Assembly (NCBI RefSeq): GCF_035582795.1
Contig: NC_134367.1
Coordinates: 6,682,062-6,746,061, forward strand
Direction: 5' to 3'
Source: Mycteria americana
Taxonomy: Eukaryota; Chordata; Aves; Ciconiiformes; Ciconiidae
DNA length: 64,000 nt
A program made the position numbers and the translations under genes. Shown piece after piece: positions 1-13,100 of this stretch (position 1 is its first letter; each line of letters begins with the position of its first letter). A model generated the notes under the pieces. The model saw only the letters and a list, made by a program, of their open reading frames with translations, was not told where the DNA came from and searched no databases.

Positions 1-365
1 GATTTCCAGGCTCAGTGGCGAGTGCAGCAGGTAGATCTCGTGAGACTCATGACAGGAAACTATGGCTATCAAGTGCTTTAAGGTGTCTTTGAAGTCTCAG
101 CTGTGAATAATCATAACATTTCCACAAAATTGACATAAATTCTGTGGTGATTATACTCTGTTCACCTTAACTGCGGAGCCAGAGGTATAAAGCTGTGGCA
201 CCGAGTGGCAAGTGTGCTCGTGAAATTGGATAGCCCACACTATAATTTGTAAAACTGGAGCGCATGGTTGGCTGTTGGATAAAATTGGAACAGCTTAACT
301 TTGTGTCATCAGTCCTAATAATATTAATAACACTTTTTTCCTAGATGGTCATTTTTGCCAATAAT

Positions 366-505
366 CCTCAAAGTATTTTACAAAGCTGACAAGTATAATT
401 AACTCTAGTTTATAGGTTAATAATTCAAGGCACAGAGAAGTGAAATTTCTGGTATTAGGACTCACAGTCTGAGTTTTGCATGCCCTGCACACCAGACTGC
501 TTTCC
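366..505 (+). mobile_element. MIR/L2-type SINE relic
   Basis: The order cctcaaagtattttacaaag, aattcaaggcacagagaagt, then ggactcacagtctgag matches the 3' half of MIR/L2-tailed elements ('...attttacagatgagg', 'ggcacagagaagtgaa', then a 'gggattcgaacccaggtct'-like part). It is strongly diverged. Confidence 0.5.
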
Positions 506-3500
506 TGATGATGTTAAATCCACATTTTGGACCATCAGGTTCTGAATTCATGTCTTTTTCTACCCCAGTGCCCTTTCAATATTGTATGTATGATATCTGT
601 CTATAAAGGACTTAGGCTGGTTGCTAAAAAAACCCATTTGTTGTTATTGGAATATTGTTTTACTTCCAAAGCCCTGTGAGAAAAGAAAGAAGGTGAAAAG
701 CAAGCAGGATAGCATTTCGAATGCAGCAATATCACTTGTGAGGTCAATTTACCTTTTCTAAACTGTCCAGCTGTCCCAAGAACTGTTGTTCTTCAGAGAT
801 AGTGAAACAGGAAAACACAACACATTGGTATAAACCCCTTAGACAGATAAATTAACAAAAGCGGTTAGTAGGTATGAAACACTCAACCAGCTCTGCTCTT
901 CCTCTAAGCTCAAATGTTGCTTTCACCCTCTCACATAGCAGTAAGTAGAAACAGAGACAGACATATTGGGTTTAAAGGTTCAAACACTTCCTCCTCCCTT
1001 GCCCAACAAAGAAGAGAGATGTCCAAAATATTTCCAAAGCAAATTATAATGGAGCCAACCACAAGAATGTCCTGCCATTTCACAGTGGCTTGTACCAAGC
1101 TGGTCTCCCTGTTGTCCCAGTGGAGCAGACCAGAAGAGTCCCAGCGTGCTGCACTTTCACCTCAGCCCTGTCAGCCCTTTCCAGCCTCAGGAATCTCAGG
1201 GTAATTTATAACCAGCTGCCCTCCGCCTCTGTGGCCATCTAGGTAATTAGCAGTGTACCGGAGAGGACTTGCTACAGGGTCAGAGCTGTGCACTTTGGAT
1301 CACCCTCCATCACGGATGCACGGATCTCTTGGCGTGCTTGGTGCCGAGTTTGTGGGTGGACATGTCATCTGCATGGCACTGCTCCATCTTTGAAACACAC
1401 CGCTAGAAATCCAGGAGAACTACACCAGTGTTTGTTCTTCCTTTCTGACAGCTTGGCTTTCTCTAGAGTTTTTCGAGACCTTACTCTTGGCTTTGTTAAA
1501 AGTGGTTTCCAGCTCAAACGTCCCATTTTTAACAATATCCTTCATTGCACAGCTGTTGGGGGATTAGTGGAGATCAGACAGGAAGGGCAAGAGCCACAAA
1601 AGGTCTTGGGTGCTTAGCTTGTCTTCACTACCCTTCTAAGCTCCTATGAAATCCAAATCCCTGCCTTACCTCCCACATAACCTTGGAGATGCCTCCAAGG
1701 CATCACCAGCTGTATTCCCTAAGTTTGCCACAAATCCTTGCTCCTGACACTGCTAAAGAGCAAAGAGCTTAACCCATGCTACATCTCGAAATCCTTCCAA
1801 TCCTCTTTTAAGTGTACGCCTGTATCCACTCAGGAATACACGTACCAGTGGGGAGGAGAGGAGGTTAAGGAAACTCTAGCTCTCCTTTAACACCGCTTGG
1901 TGTGGCACATACTCTCTGTGACAGCACTGGGAAGAAGCTGGCAGGAGCACAGATCCTAACCTGCAGAAGAAATGCATGAGCCCTTAGCTCTATACCATTA
2001 TTTATAGGACATTGTCCTACAGCATATACTTGGCTTTCATATCCTGGCCTATAGTAAAGGAAGCCTGTACTTCCTCCCACTATGACACTCCTTTTATAGG
2101 TCTTCATAACTTTGTAAATTTAACCATTTGGGCTGAAATTTTACAAAAGTGGTTCACTTGTTTCCAAAACAGAGCCCAAGAAAAAAAAAATCCATTGTTT
2201 TACAGTATAAAACACAACAAAACCCAAATAGGTGTTTCATTAAAAAATTCTACTATCCCTCTTCTCTGGAGCAGGTTTTTGGAATTCAGCAAGGGGCTTA
2301 CCCTAATGTCAGAGACATGCCTTTTCCTGCGAAAACCTTCTCCGCTGAAATTACCCGGTGAAATTATCCTATGAAATGAGCCTTTGGGAACTCTGAGGTC
2401 GCACACAATCCATAGAGACTTTTTTTCAAGTTTAACAGCTTTGGAGTTTCCTCCAGCCCTGAGCCAAATACGAGTTTCCAGCTAATTTGCTGCTCTTGGC
2501 TGTGGAAGGGGTGCTGGTAATGCTGGGGGAGCTGGGAGATGGGGGACGCCTCTCGTGTGCTCCCATTGCTCCTCCTGCTGGAGTGGAGCAGCATGAGGGA
2601 GATGGGCAACCCGGCAGGCAGGTGGGAGATGCGTATAAGCAGGGCAAGGGAAAAGCCAGCCCCTCGAATATGGGTTTTGACCCGGTCGTTGCTGCTGGGG
2701 TTGTCTGTTAAGGCTTTTCCCACAATTACTGGAGTTGGCAATTTATATAGTTTTTAAATGAAAAATGAACTTTCTGTGCAAGTTTTACGTGCTGTCAGCT
2801 TGAAGAAAAGAAGTAATTCTAATTACCAGGGGAGCACAAGTGTTCGCAGCACCAAGAGTGGGAATCACAGCAAGAAAGAAGATGGGGCCTCTTACACCAC
2901 TCTTTTCTCCCCCTGTAGTCCCCTAATCCGTTTTCCCACATCCTCACATCAGGTATGGTACTGTCATACAGCAGATCCTCGGTCTCTACACTTCTCGTTC
3001 ACCCTCAGGACTAATGATCCTGACCACTGGATAAGACTGTATGGAAGAGATAGGATCTGATCGTTTCATTTGAGACGTTATCATGGACCTTCTGCACATG
3101 GAAAGAAAACTGAGGTTGCAAAGGCTACCTAAACTGTGGCTTTTCCTAATTTCTTGCTTGACTTTGTGACCTAAAGTTCTTGAAGCATAGAGGGGTGTGT
3201 GCATGCATATGTATGTAATGTACATTTTTTTCCCAGCTAATTTGTGTCTGGGTTAACACAGACATCAGACTGTCTAGTGTGAAAACATACAATATACTAG
3301 GTAAAAATGCATTCAGAAACTACCATTTTGCTATGGGTTGCAAAGCTGAGAGACACCACAAATAGGATAACAAGGAGAGTTTCATGAATCCAGTTGCTCA
3401 ATAACCTAATGCAGCTTTTTCAAAGCCTCAGTGGTGGATTCCTGTCTCCAGGCTCTCTTGTGGTCAAGGAAGTGTGAGGAGCCACAAATGACAGCATGTT

Positions 3501-6396
3501 CTTGGCAGCAGCATGCCGGCTTTGCAAGTCTTGTAGGACTCTGGTACTTCAGGACATTCAGTTTTCATTCACTGCAGAAGTAAAAAGGCATGTGCCTGAA
3601 TTTTCTGATTTTTTTTCTCTTTCCTGCACTTCATGCACACCTTCTGGTTTGTATGCGTGTGAGTCTGAGAATGAAAGAGGAAACTGACAGATTTATCTAT
3701 TTCACATCACTTTTCAGTAATGTTATTAGATGGAAAATTTAAAAAATTAAAATCCATCAAGCAATAGAAAAGCATTTTTAGAAATGGAGACAGCAGACAG
3801 AATTGAAAATAGCTGTCTCTGAGATGGCATTAAATTTGATAAGGACATACTTGAAATTTCTCAGTGAATATGGAAGGGAACACAATTATTAAATGTAGTT
3901 GTGACAGAAGGGGGTAGGTGCTGGATATTCACTTTGAATTTCACTACAGCAGTTTTCTAGGCAAGTATCTCTCACCACAAGAAGTAGTCAATGTCTGAAG
4001 TACTTCCTAATTGTAAAGACAAAAGCTTTTATTTTGGACACTGTGTGAGAAAGACTTGCCTGTTGAGATCCTTGGTGAAAAAAGGTGTTCAGAAATTACT
4101 CCTGGTAAATGGGAGAGGACTAAAGCACAGTTCCCTCACCACAAGAGCAACTCTTCACTGTGCTGTGGGTGGCTGCTCTTTGAGATGCTGGTGAGGACAA
4201 GCTTCTCCAGAGCCGGAGAATACCAGAGTTTCCTCTAGACCTGCCTCAAACCAAGAAAACCAGGGTTAAAAAAAAACACTCAAAGATCAAACTGAAAATC
4301 CTATTCCTTTAACCATGTCTTCCTAGACAGTAATACATAACTGAAGTTAAAACGTCCTTTGGGAGACAGAGGGATTCAAAACTCTGCTTTGGACAGCACA
4401 ATTTTTATGGGCTTAGACACACAAGGTGCACACAAAGAGCAAGGGAAGATAAACAAGAAGTAATGAGCTTAAAATTCAACCAGAACAATTTCGGTTTGAC
4501 AAGAGGACAAACTTTTTAAAGCTAAGACAACATATTGCTTGGGAATTTGAGTTTGTCATTGCAAGGTGTTTTTTAGAACAGGCAAGCATGTCGAGAACAA
4601 CACAGATGACGTTCAGCCTTGTCTTCAATGTCTTCTTGAAGTCTTTTCCAGACTTCCAGACTTCCATTCCTCTGAGATGTCACACACACACATAAAACTA
4701 CATCAGAAAGGCATCAGTAAGATTATAGGCTTCAAAATGTTCGTAAAAAACAGACTTTACGCTTCTCTGTGTAATTTTCCTGTCTTTAGCCCCCTGCACA
4801 TGTGCATGATGAGACAGCCAGTATCATTATTGCTTGTCTGCCATCTTCAGTAGTAGCAGTAGCATCGGGGCTGGTTTGTCTTTTTTCTGTCCTTTACTAA
4901 TATTCATCAGACGGACTTACAAGGAGGGACTCAGCTTGTCCTGAATGTCCATATTTCGGGCTTAGACATTCTCCTGTGGCAAGCAGGTCTGCTTAGACAC
5001 CCCAGCATCACCCATCCCAGCAGTGTGTCCAACACAGAGAAGAACTATCAGGAGGACTTTGGAGTTGGGGAGGCTCCTGCAGGATACAGCCTGAGCTTTC
5101 TATACAGAACTACAAATTCACACCCAGAATCTGGTGTAGGTAACAGTGGTGGGACTATCCAAGCTGTCTGTCTTTGATAATACATGAGTGTCTGAAATTC
5201 AGATCCACACAGGGAGAGGAGGAACTACAATAGCACAGTGTACAGACGTGGGAGCTAAATACCAGGTCTCTTTCTACTCCAGACCTGAGTGATGATCAAA
5301 GGGTAAACTGACCTTTGCAATGCATTCTCAATGACTGGTCTGGATCTGCTACCAAAAGAGATTAATTTGTCTATCAGTCTCAGGTTTATTCTGCTAGCTG
5401 TTACGGTGGGATGGATTTAAGACCAGTTTTGGAGTAGATACAAATGTAATCATGTTTCACCTCCTTGCTGCTAATGGTGAGAATAAAGGCATTTGAATGA
5501 CACAAAGAGACTGAAGAGATGCTGTAGACCTTTTGCTGAGGTGATCTTTGATTTTGGTCTCCTTCTGCAGAGCTTGGACGAAGACCATCAGTTCTACCAT
5601 GGATGTGCTTGCCTTGTGACAGATCAAGAAGATCGCATATGTCCATGACTTGTATGTGTAAGCACACAGCTTTGCTTGATTTTCTGTAACAAAAATTACC
5701 TCTGAAATAGAAGGACTTTTAATTGCCTTTTCTACCAGCAACAGAGGAATGAATGAGATTACAGAAACTAGAAGGACTGCCCAGTTTTCTGGGCAAGATC
5801 TTTGAAAGATTTAATCATGCATCAGTATTGTTTCAGTCAAAACACTAAAGTTGCAATAGCAATTCTGGTACATCTCTATAAATTTTCTAAATTTGTATGG
5901 GTGTGAAGACTGTATCTATGGTTTCACAACCAGATAGAATCTGCAACATCTCAGAGGAACCACTTTGTCAAAGTGATGACTGCTTAGATGATTGGTTATA
6001 ATCTGATTCAACAATTCCCCAGATACAGAGATGAAGAAGACACTACAATAATTGTAAAAAATTTATGATCTCAAAATTAGTGGTTTAACTCCCCTTTTGC
6101 AGCTATTAGCTACTTTTTTGCAGCTCCATTTTTACATTCCGCTCTGCTTCGTTTGATGCAAACTTAGTAGGCAACTCTTCCATTTCTTTTTCTGCTCCTC
6201 ATCATTACATGTGCATTAATAGAGACAGGAGCCTTGAGGAAAAAACTGTATGTGATGAGATAACTAAAGACTGTATAATAATTTACGATGCCAGAAGGCA
6301 ATGTTTTGAAGTTGATTGACATCCTTAACTCTGGCATTTATCAGCCTTTAAATGCTTGATTCTACAACTATAAAATGTTCTTTCAGGTTGGATGGA

Positions 6397-6412
6397 TTTT
6401 TTTTTTTTTTTT
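6397..6412 (+). repeat. poly(T) run, 16 bp
   Basis: Simple homopolymer; no recognised element is attached. Confidence 0.9.
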
Positions 6413-7886
6413 AAATGTAATATCCTAGGTCAATAAAAAAAACCCCACTCTCCCTTCCCCCTCCATGGTTCATCAGGTGCCATCATGCTGACATTCACCT
6501 GGGTCAGGGGAAGGACTGGACTCTATTGATGCGGACTATGGACCAACCACTATTAAAGCTAAAAGAGAAAGCAGCAGTGGGAGTAAACTGTCATCTTCTA
6601 CTGGAGCTAGGTAGAGGTGAGAAAACTTCACCAGTAATTTTCACAGACATTTACTAACTTCAAAGGAATAATGAGCAATAGAAATGCTGGGAGCCATCCA
6701 GACTGCAATGGGCACAAAACCAGGGCTCATTCCTTCTTCCCCTTCCTCTCTGACTTCTCACAGTCTTTTTTCCTACTTCTGACACTTTACCTAATCCCAT
6801 CCTTCTCCCCTAGACAGTCTCAAATACAGCTGCTCAACACATAGCAGAAGACAAATCTGGTGTCAAATTATGCATGTGGGCATTTAATGCTTCCCTGGAT
6901 GGACAGGCTGAAGAACAAGACAGACAGATAGATAAAAGCTCCTAAATAGGTGGACCAGCACAAGCAGAGGTATGCTTTTCTTTCACCTGCTAAATATCTG
7001 ATAACAGATTTCATATTTTCATGATGTTCAAAAACTACATCAAAAATATTTAGGGACATGTTGTTATACTAAATTTGCAAAATCTAGAGTCAGCACTTGT
7101 TCACACACATCAAAGCCCCGTATAAACATAGGCACATTTGACTCCATAGTACAGATGCTAATGACTTTTTTTTCTATAGAGGTTTTCTTTTTGGTCACTC
7201 ATGTGGTGGGAAGATAATTTTCAAGAAGCACAGTAAGTAAATTCAGTAAGGCCCAAGGAAGTGGGTATTGTCATCTGTTAACTACCATGTTGAGCTTTGA
7301 AGTTAGGAGAAGCCACAGTGCTCACCACACCGCCATGGTCAATTTTTGAGTGGTAATGTCTTCCTCCAGATGTCATTATGTCAACCACTGTAATAATGTG
7401 CTCTCTCTCTAGCTTTGAAGTTTTTTTTCCGATCAGTGTCTAGGATTTTATCGGAAGAGTCATGGACCTTAGGGGAACAACTGCCAAAAACTCGTTGTGA
7501 AATTTTGCAGGATCAGATTACTGTGGTGGAGAGAGGGTGAGAGTCCAAGACAACTTTAGACAAATCTGTCTAACTCAGTTTATTTGATACAGGTTGTCTG
7601 ATTGCACAAAGCCTTATTTCCCTGTCAATAAGAAAATATTGCCACTTAATAGCAAGACAATTATATGGCTGTATTCTAGCTCAACAGAATGGACCTTGTA
7701 GCAAAATCATTTTGTTCCCTTGAGATAGTAATTTTCTATTAATATGAAGGTACAGTGTAAAAAAATCTTGAATGATGCTTTATGAATGACTAAATGTCCA
7801 TCAACTATTTATTACTCAGATATCATGTACTGACAAGACATCATGGCTTGTGCTCTAATGCTTTTTATCCTTTATCTCTTTAACCT

Positions 7887-7942
7887 CTTTGTCCTTTGAG
7901 ACAAAGTCCTTCGAGACTTCCTTTCTGTGGAAAGAAAGTCTC
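7887..7942. other. two adjacent short hairpins
   Basis: First hairpin: CTTTGTC (7887-7893) and GACAAAG (7900-7906), 6 nt loop. Second: GAGACTTCCTTTC (7913-7925) and GAAAGAAAGTCTC (7930-7942), 13 bp arms with one mismatch and a TGTG loop. They are too short for a typical pre-miRNA. Function unknown. Confidence 0.6.
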
Positions 7943-9139
7943 TTCCAGGTCTGTTATGGTTGTGAAATGAAAATTAGCTTGCTTAGATCCTCATTGGCTC
8001 AAGTAAAATATGATCCAGAGCTAGCCAAAACCCATGTGTAGCATCCATTAGTATATTACCCTTACAGTGCTACTTACCCATGGTCAAACAGGAAGACTGT
8101 GAGATGACCAGAAACTGAGTTTATGTATCCTATACCCAACTCCACTGCCTTGACCACAACACCATCCTTCTCTTAAATTAGTCACATTTGGTTTTGGTTA
8201 TCCAAAATCTCATTGACGAGGTTTTGCATAAGCAGAAAAGCACCAGCGTTGGGCTAAAAGTAGCAGTCAACTGGACTATTCCAATCCTAATGGCTTCTGT
8301 GAGCTTGAATTGGTATTAATGAGGGCAGGATTTGCCCTTCTATTACTTGGCCTGCAAAAGGATTTCAGTATGCAATGCTTGAGAGGTATGGATAAGGGGA
8401 GAAAGATGGTCAATGTATGGATTTGTGCAAGTCAGCTACTTGGTCTTTTTTTTCAGGTTTTTTTCAGGTAGTACAATCTCACGGTCAGCCGTTTCTCGAA
8501 TATATTGATCTTGCATCAACTTTTTTCAGGATAAGAAGTGCTGCATATTGTTAACAGCAATTCATGTGTAGTCTGATGTTTCAGTCAAGGCTTGTATGAA
8601 GCCCATATAAAGAGGTTCTCCTTGATCTCAGGTGACTGTGGTCTGTAGGTGGGGAGACTGTTTGGCTTCCAGCCTCACTGCCTTCAGGAAACATGCTCTG
8701 GCAATCTGTGAGGAATGAACAATTTTTAATTCAACAAATCTTGGTAATTTGTACCTAAGAACTACCTGAAAGATATTTTGGTGAGTTGATGACCATAGAA
8801 GCTCAGGAGAATACCAGAAGTAAGATCAAAACTGATGTGCAAGTTTTCAAGGCAGAAAAGTGAGATGATGCAGATAGCTAACCACATTGCTAAGACTGAT
8901 ATGATTTCAGTTCAAAAATTAAAGGAATGCAGAAAAGTGATTCAATAAGTAAACAATTTAGAAATAAGGTGTAATTGGGGCCAATCAGTAAGTTCAAATT
9001 AACCCAATTCTCTTTTGAAACAACACATTTGGTCTATAATATCTTCTGAGATACTTGAGGTATATAGGTTTTTGTAAGGTCAGTTGACTGTGCCACCATT
9101 CTCCTTCAACCATGAGCACTGCAGTCTCAACAGCACATA

Positions 9140-9545
9140 TGTGAAATGGATTAAGAAATTATTAGCTAACAGATCTCAGAAATAGGAATGTCAACAGGAA
9201 ATTAGTTTTGAATACGGTGCATCCACTGGGCCCCTACAGGGATTGGTGTAATGTGTCATGTCATTCAGTGCTTTGATCATTGCTCTGAAAACAAGTATAA
9301 AAATTACTGCTCATAAAATTTTCAGATTACACACAGTTTTCCAGGTGGCTAAATAATAAATGAAGACAGAACCTCAATAGTGAGTGATTTGGATCATTCA
9401 GTAACCTCATCCCAGTCAAACAAAAGATGTTTTAGCAGATACAGATGTAAGTATAGCTCTAGAAATAAGTAATGCAGATTGTGCACAAGATCTTCAGACG
9501 AGCAACAGATGCTTTTCTGGAAAATATGGGTAGTTACATGAAATT
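9140..9545 (+). mobile_element. ancient CR1-superfamily LINE fossil, ORF2 central part
   Basis: Seen: a diverged stretch that follows the order of an old amniote CR1/L3-type ORF2. First comes a relic of the GVPQGSVL-type reverse transcriptase block (ctacagggattggtg near 9234), then ttcagattacacacagtttt corresponding to the FADDTKL block, then agtgatttggatcattcag and cccagtcaaacaaaa for the D-L-D-x-L/W-A-x-x-N region, then ctagaaataagtaatgcag. The frame is broken by many indels. Recognition is from memory of the older CR1 families well kept in turtles and crocodilians. It may extend left to about 8750. It is opposite in orientation to the younger CR1 at 9749. Confidence 0.65.
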
Positions 9546-9748
9546 TATGCTTTGGCCAGGCAAGACATGACCCAGGACAGGGGTAATGAAGTAAACTGTA
9601 ACAGTCTGCTATGTACAGTGGGTAAGATCACATTATTTCAAAGTTTTCAGTTTTAGACCACATGGACCAAGTTCCCCTGACCACAGGTATACACTTAAAA
9701 TACAGACCTCTGCATAGAAATGGTCACTCTGGACTCTCTTTATAGTCA

Positions 9749-10148
9749 CAGAATCATAGAATCATGGAATGGTTTGGGTTGGAAGGGACTTTCAATGATC
9801 ATCCAGTCCAACGCCCTGCCATGGGCAGGGACATCTTCCACTAGATCAGGTTGCTCAGAGCACCGTCCAACCTGACTGTGAACACTTCTAATGATGGGGC
9901 ATCCACAACTTCTCTGGGCAACCTGTTCCAGTGTCTCACCACCCTCCCAGTAAAGAATTTCTTCTTTATGTCCAATCTAAATCTACCCTGTTTCAGTTTA
10001 AAACCATTGCCCCTTGTCCTGTCACTACAGACGCTGGTAAAAAGTCTTTCCCCACCTTTCTTATAAGCCCTTTTTATATATTGAAAGGCCACAATAAGGT
10101 CTCCCTGGAGCCTTCTCTTCTCCTGGCTGAACAACCCCAACTGTCTCA
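9749..10148 (-). mobile_element. CR1 LINE, 5'-truncated 3' end (avian type)
   Basis: Seen: the left end carries the short repeated motif AATCATAGAATCAT, followed by GGTTTGGGTTGGAAGGGAC, the mark of a CR1 3' end read in antisense. The minus strand reads as the tail of CR1 ORF2 (10149 down to about 9841): [57 protein letters not shown]. The frame is still open over about 100 codons with no frameshift. Known: CR1 is the dominant bird non-LTR retrotransposon, and most copies are truncated at the 5' end like this one. A 7 bp match, ATAGTCA, flanks the element (9742-9748 and 10149-10155) and may be a target-site duplication; CR1 often lacks clear ones. It cannot move on its own because the reverse transcriptase core is missing. 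Confidence 0.95.
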
Positions 10149-10149
10149 A
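9841..10149 (-). pseudogene. CR1 ORF2 C-terminal remnant (reverse-transcriptase tail)
   Basis: About 100 codons of the C-terminal end of CR1 ORF2 remain open on the minus strand, with the conserved [22 protein letters not shown] and [13 protein letters not shown] blocks. The catalytic reverse transcriptase motif and the endonuclease lie upstream in a full element and are absent. This is a fragment, not a working gene. The apparent initiating Met at its start is internal to the original protein. Confidence 0.85.
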
Positions 10150-13100
10150 TAGTCAATAAGGAGAAATGCATTTTAAAGTCATGACATATCTCTTCCAAAT
10201 ACAGATAACAAAAATAAGCTAGATGAAGCAATCCCCAAGAGATCCTGTTTCTTTCCTTTACTTATAGAAGATGCCTGGGGTGACTATCCTAGATGTAGAT
10301 ATCCTCACTGTAGCTTTTGAAAGTTATACAAGATGAATCCCACCTCAAGTGCCAACAAAGGAGACAAATTCCCTTGAAGTCAGGAGACATTAACATATGT
10401 CTTACTAAATTATACCTTCAGAACAGCGTATATCAGGAATAACTCAATTCACTGTTAAAGAATCTCAGATTCAACTGACATCTTATTTTGGAAGATAGTC
10501 TAAGAAATGATGAAAGGGCCCAGTTTTCAGAAACAGTTTGTCCCCATTTCACAGTGCAATTTTTGAATCACAGACTGTGTGCCCCTCAGGTGAGGTTTAC
10601 TTAATCAGTAGGACCTTCAAAGTCTCATATTTCATTTATATCATGATATTACAGATTGAGTGAAATGCTGTTTTTGTGGTATTAATGCCATTAGTTTTCT
10701 CTTAAAATCCATTCTTCAAAGTGAAATTCAACAATAATATCAATGCACTCTGATTGGTGGAGACTTCAGGGTGTCTTTATCACAAACTCAACCGCATCTG
10801 TCCTTCAAGCAAGTCTACTGACATTTCCAATGATGAGGAAGGGAGAATGGCAGGCCTGTTCACCCCTACGTGTCTGGCTTGCCTCCCTGACGTGACATCA
10901 TTGCTCATGGCCTGCTCCAGCATAATCGAGCAGGTCAGTAGTTATTCCAAGCTTCACCCATTCCAGATTCCACCCTTAACCCTCCAAAATGAGTCTTTTA
11001 TAGTTAAATGATTCACTTATTAGGTAAAATAAACATGAAAATAATGTCAAATTAAAATAAAGCAAAGTAGCATGAAGTTAAATTCAGACTGACATTGAGC
11101 AAACAGTCTGGTTGGAATCATTATACCCTTTTGGAAATAGGCACGGATATCAGAGCATGGATCCAATTAGTTTCAACTGGGAGGACCCGTCCTGTTCTTG
11201 GCTCCCTGAAGCTTAAATCTCACAGTTTAGATGTTAATTTAGAGTTAGGGACAACTTTCCTGCAGTTGCCATCTGCAGGAACTCAAGAAACCTGCAAACT
11301 GGGTTCCGAGGCCAAAACAATAAAAGAAAAGTATTGAAAAGTATGTAATTTATCATTTGCAAAGATCTTTAAGACCCTGGTCATGTAAATGTTCAACAGG
11401 CCTTGGCTCCTGTGAAAGCTTGGAAAGAGAGCCAAACCCAAGCCAGGTTCACCAAGTCCAAGCACTGGTCTTCATATCTGGAGCCAACAGTCAGGCCAAT
11501 GTACACAGAAGAAAAATGAGTGGAAAGTGATGTGCAAGGGGTGCTCTGTGACTGCTGAAGAGAAGGGCTAGACTGGTCTTTCTGGCCTACTGTTATTAAT
11601 TGGGCTCCACAAGTGATTTAGTTAGATACGCTACCAGACCACTGCTACAACCACTCATTGGCTTTCCTGGTACTGCCCCTTACCTCAGTCCAGCAGATAC
11701 AAAACAATATGCAAAGTGGTATAAAAGAGCAAATAAGCAGTATGGAGCAAGCTTTTGGCTGTAGGCAACTTTCTGCCTTTCAGACATAAGCTCCCTTGTT
11801 GAAGTTGTGGTATCATGTAGGGAAAACACAAAAACACAAAATTAACTCAGTGATGCCACTTCAGGATCCATCTGGACATGGGATTTGTCACTGGACATTA
11901 TTGGTGCCACCCAAATACAAACCCCAGAAGAGGAGGGAAAGTACATTTTCCAGCTAAGATAAGCTTGGCCGGGCTCAGCAAGGAGAAGACATCTTTCAGG
12001 CTCACTTGGAAGAACAATTCTCAGTAAAGCTTGTAGATTTTAAACCACTATTTCAACCATATCCAGGGTGTGCATAACACGAGGTACATCCCTACCTGTT
12101 TGCAAACATACCACCATCCTGAGAACTGGCAGTGCTCCTCAGCTGTACAACAAGGGGTGACATTTTAATATCCTGACCTGCCAGAACTCAGCACCATCTC
12201 AGCAGCTACCTGTCATGAGGCAACCATGAGCACCACAGATCAGATTTGTGCAGTTCTTGATTTTGCATGCAGTGAGAATCAAGAAGAGTGTCAGGGTGTT
12301 ATTTCAAGTATTTGGCTCTTTATTTATATTTTTTTGGGGGAAAATATGGATATTAAATACTTTTTTCTTTCAATTTCTTTGAAAAATCTCGAAGCAAATG
12401 GAGTCATAGTATTTCTGCTGGTACACCCATACTGTTCTTCTGAATTCTGTGTATTTGGTGGCAAGCAGTTTTCAGCTCTCTCTCTCTGCTACACCTTAAA
12501 TCATCAATGCACATAAGGGTATTATGTGTACACTTAAATTCCCTTTCAGCCCAATGAAAACCATACACATATTTTTAATTATCAAACTGTTGACTTTGAA
12601 TATTGGGCAACAGTGATTTAAAAAAAAATCAAAGCTGATATCACCATCTCTGCCAAGTGAGAGTGTTCCAATCAAAACTTGGCATAATCAAGTGGTACGA
12701 ATTCTTCCAAGCATTCATTACAATCTTTAAAACAATCCTTTGTCCAAAAGGCTGATACAGCATCAGTCATCACTCCAAGGAAGCATTAACAAAGTAAGTA
12801 AGAGAAAAGAAAAGGCAAAAGCAAAAAGCTCTTATTAAAAATCATGCAAATTGGGCAAGGAATGTCTTAACTTTGTTTTTATTATACTCGCTTCTCAAAT
12901 ATGACAGCCCATGTTGTCTACTTTTGCACGTCACCTATGTAGGTTGGGTATTCTCTGGATGGGGACATCAACTTTTCTGCAGAATACTTTACACCCTAGC
13001 AGTGTGTCATAGGGCTATGGCCACACAAAAGAAAGGCCATGTCTACATTATTTTTAAGAAAATAAGACCAGCAAGATGGCATCTCTGTGGAATTTCTCCC

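Larger units (their letters stand above)
1..9139. other. intergenic DNA, 3' of CLIC5 (far)
   Basis: Apart from the MIR-type relic (366-505), the T16 run, a short inverted repeat CCTTGGAG/CTCCAAGG (1681-1700) and the hairpin pair (7887-7942), I see nothing I can name. Open frames up to about 125 codons (for example 2364-2741 minus) have no family resemblance and occur at the rate expected in such DNA. Confidence 0.6.
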
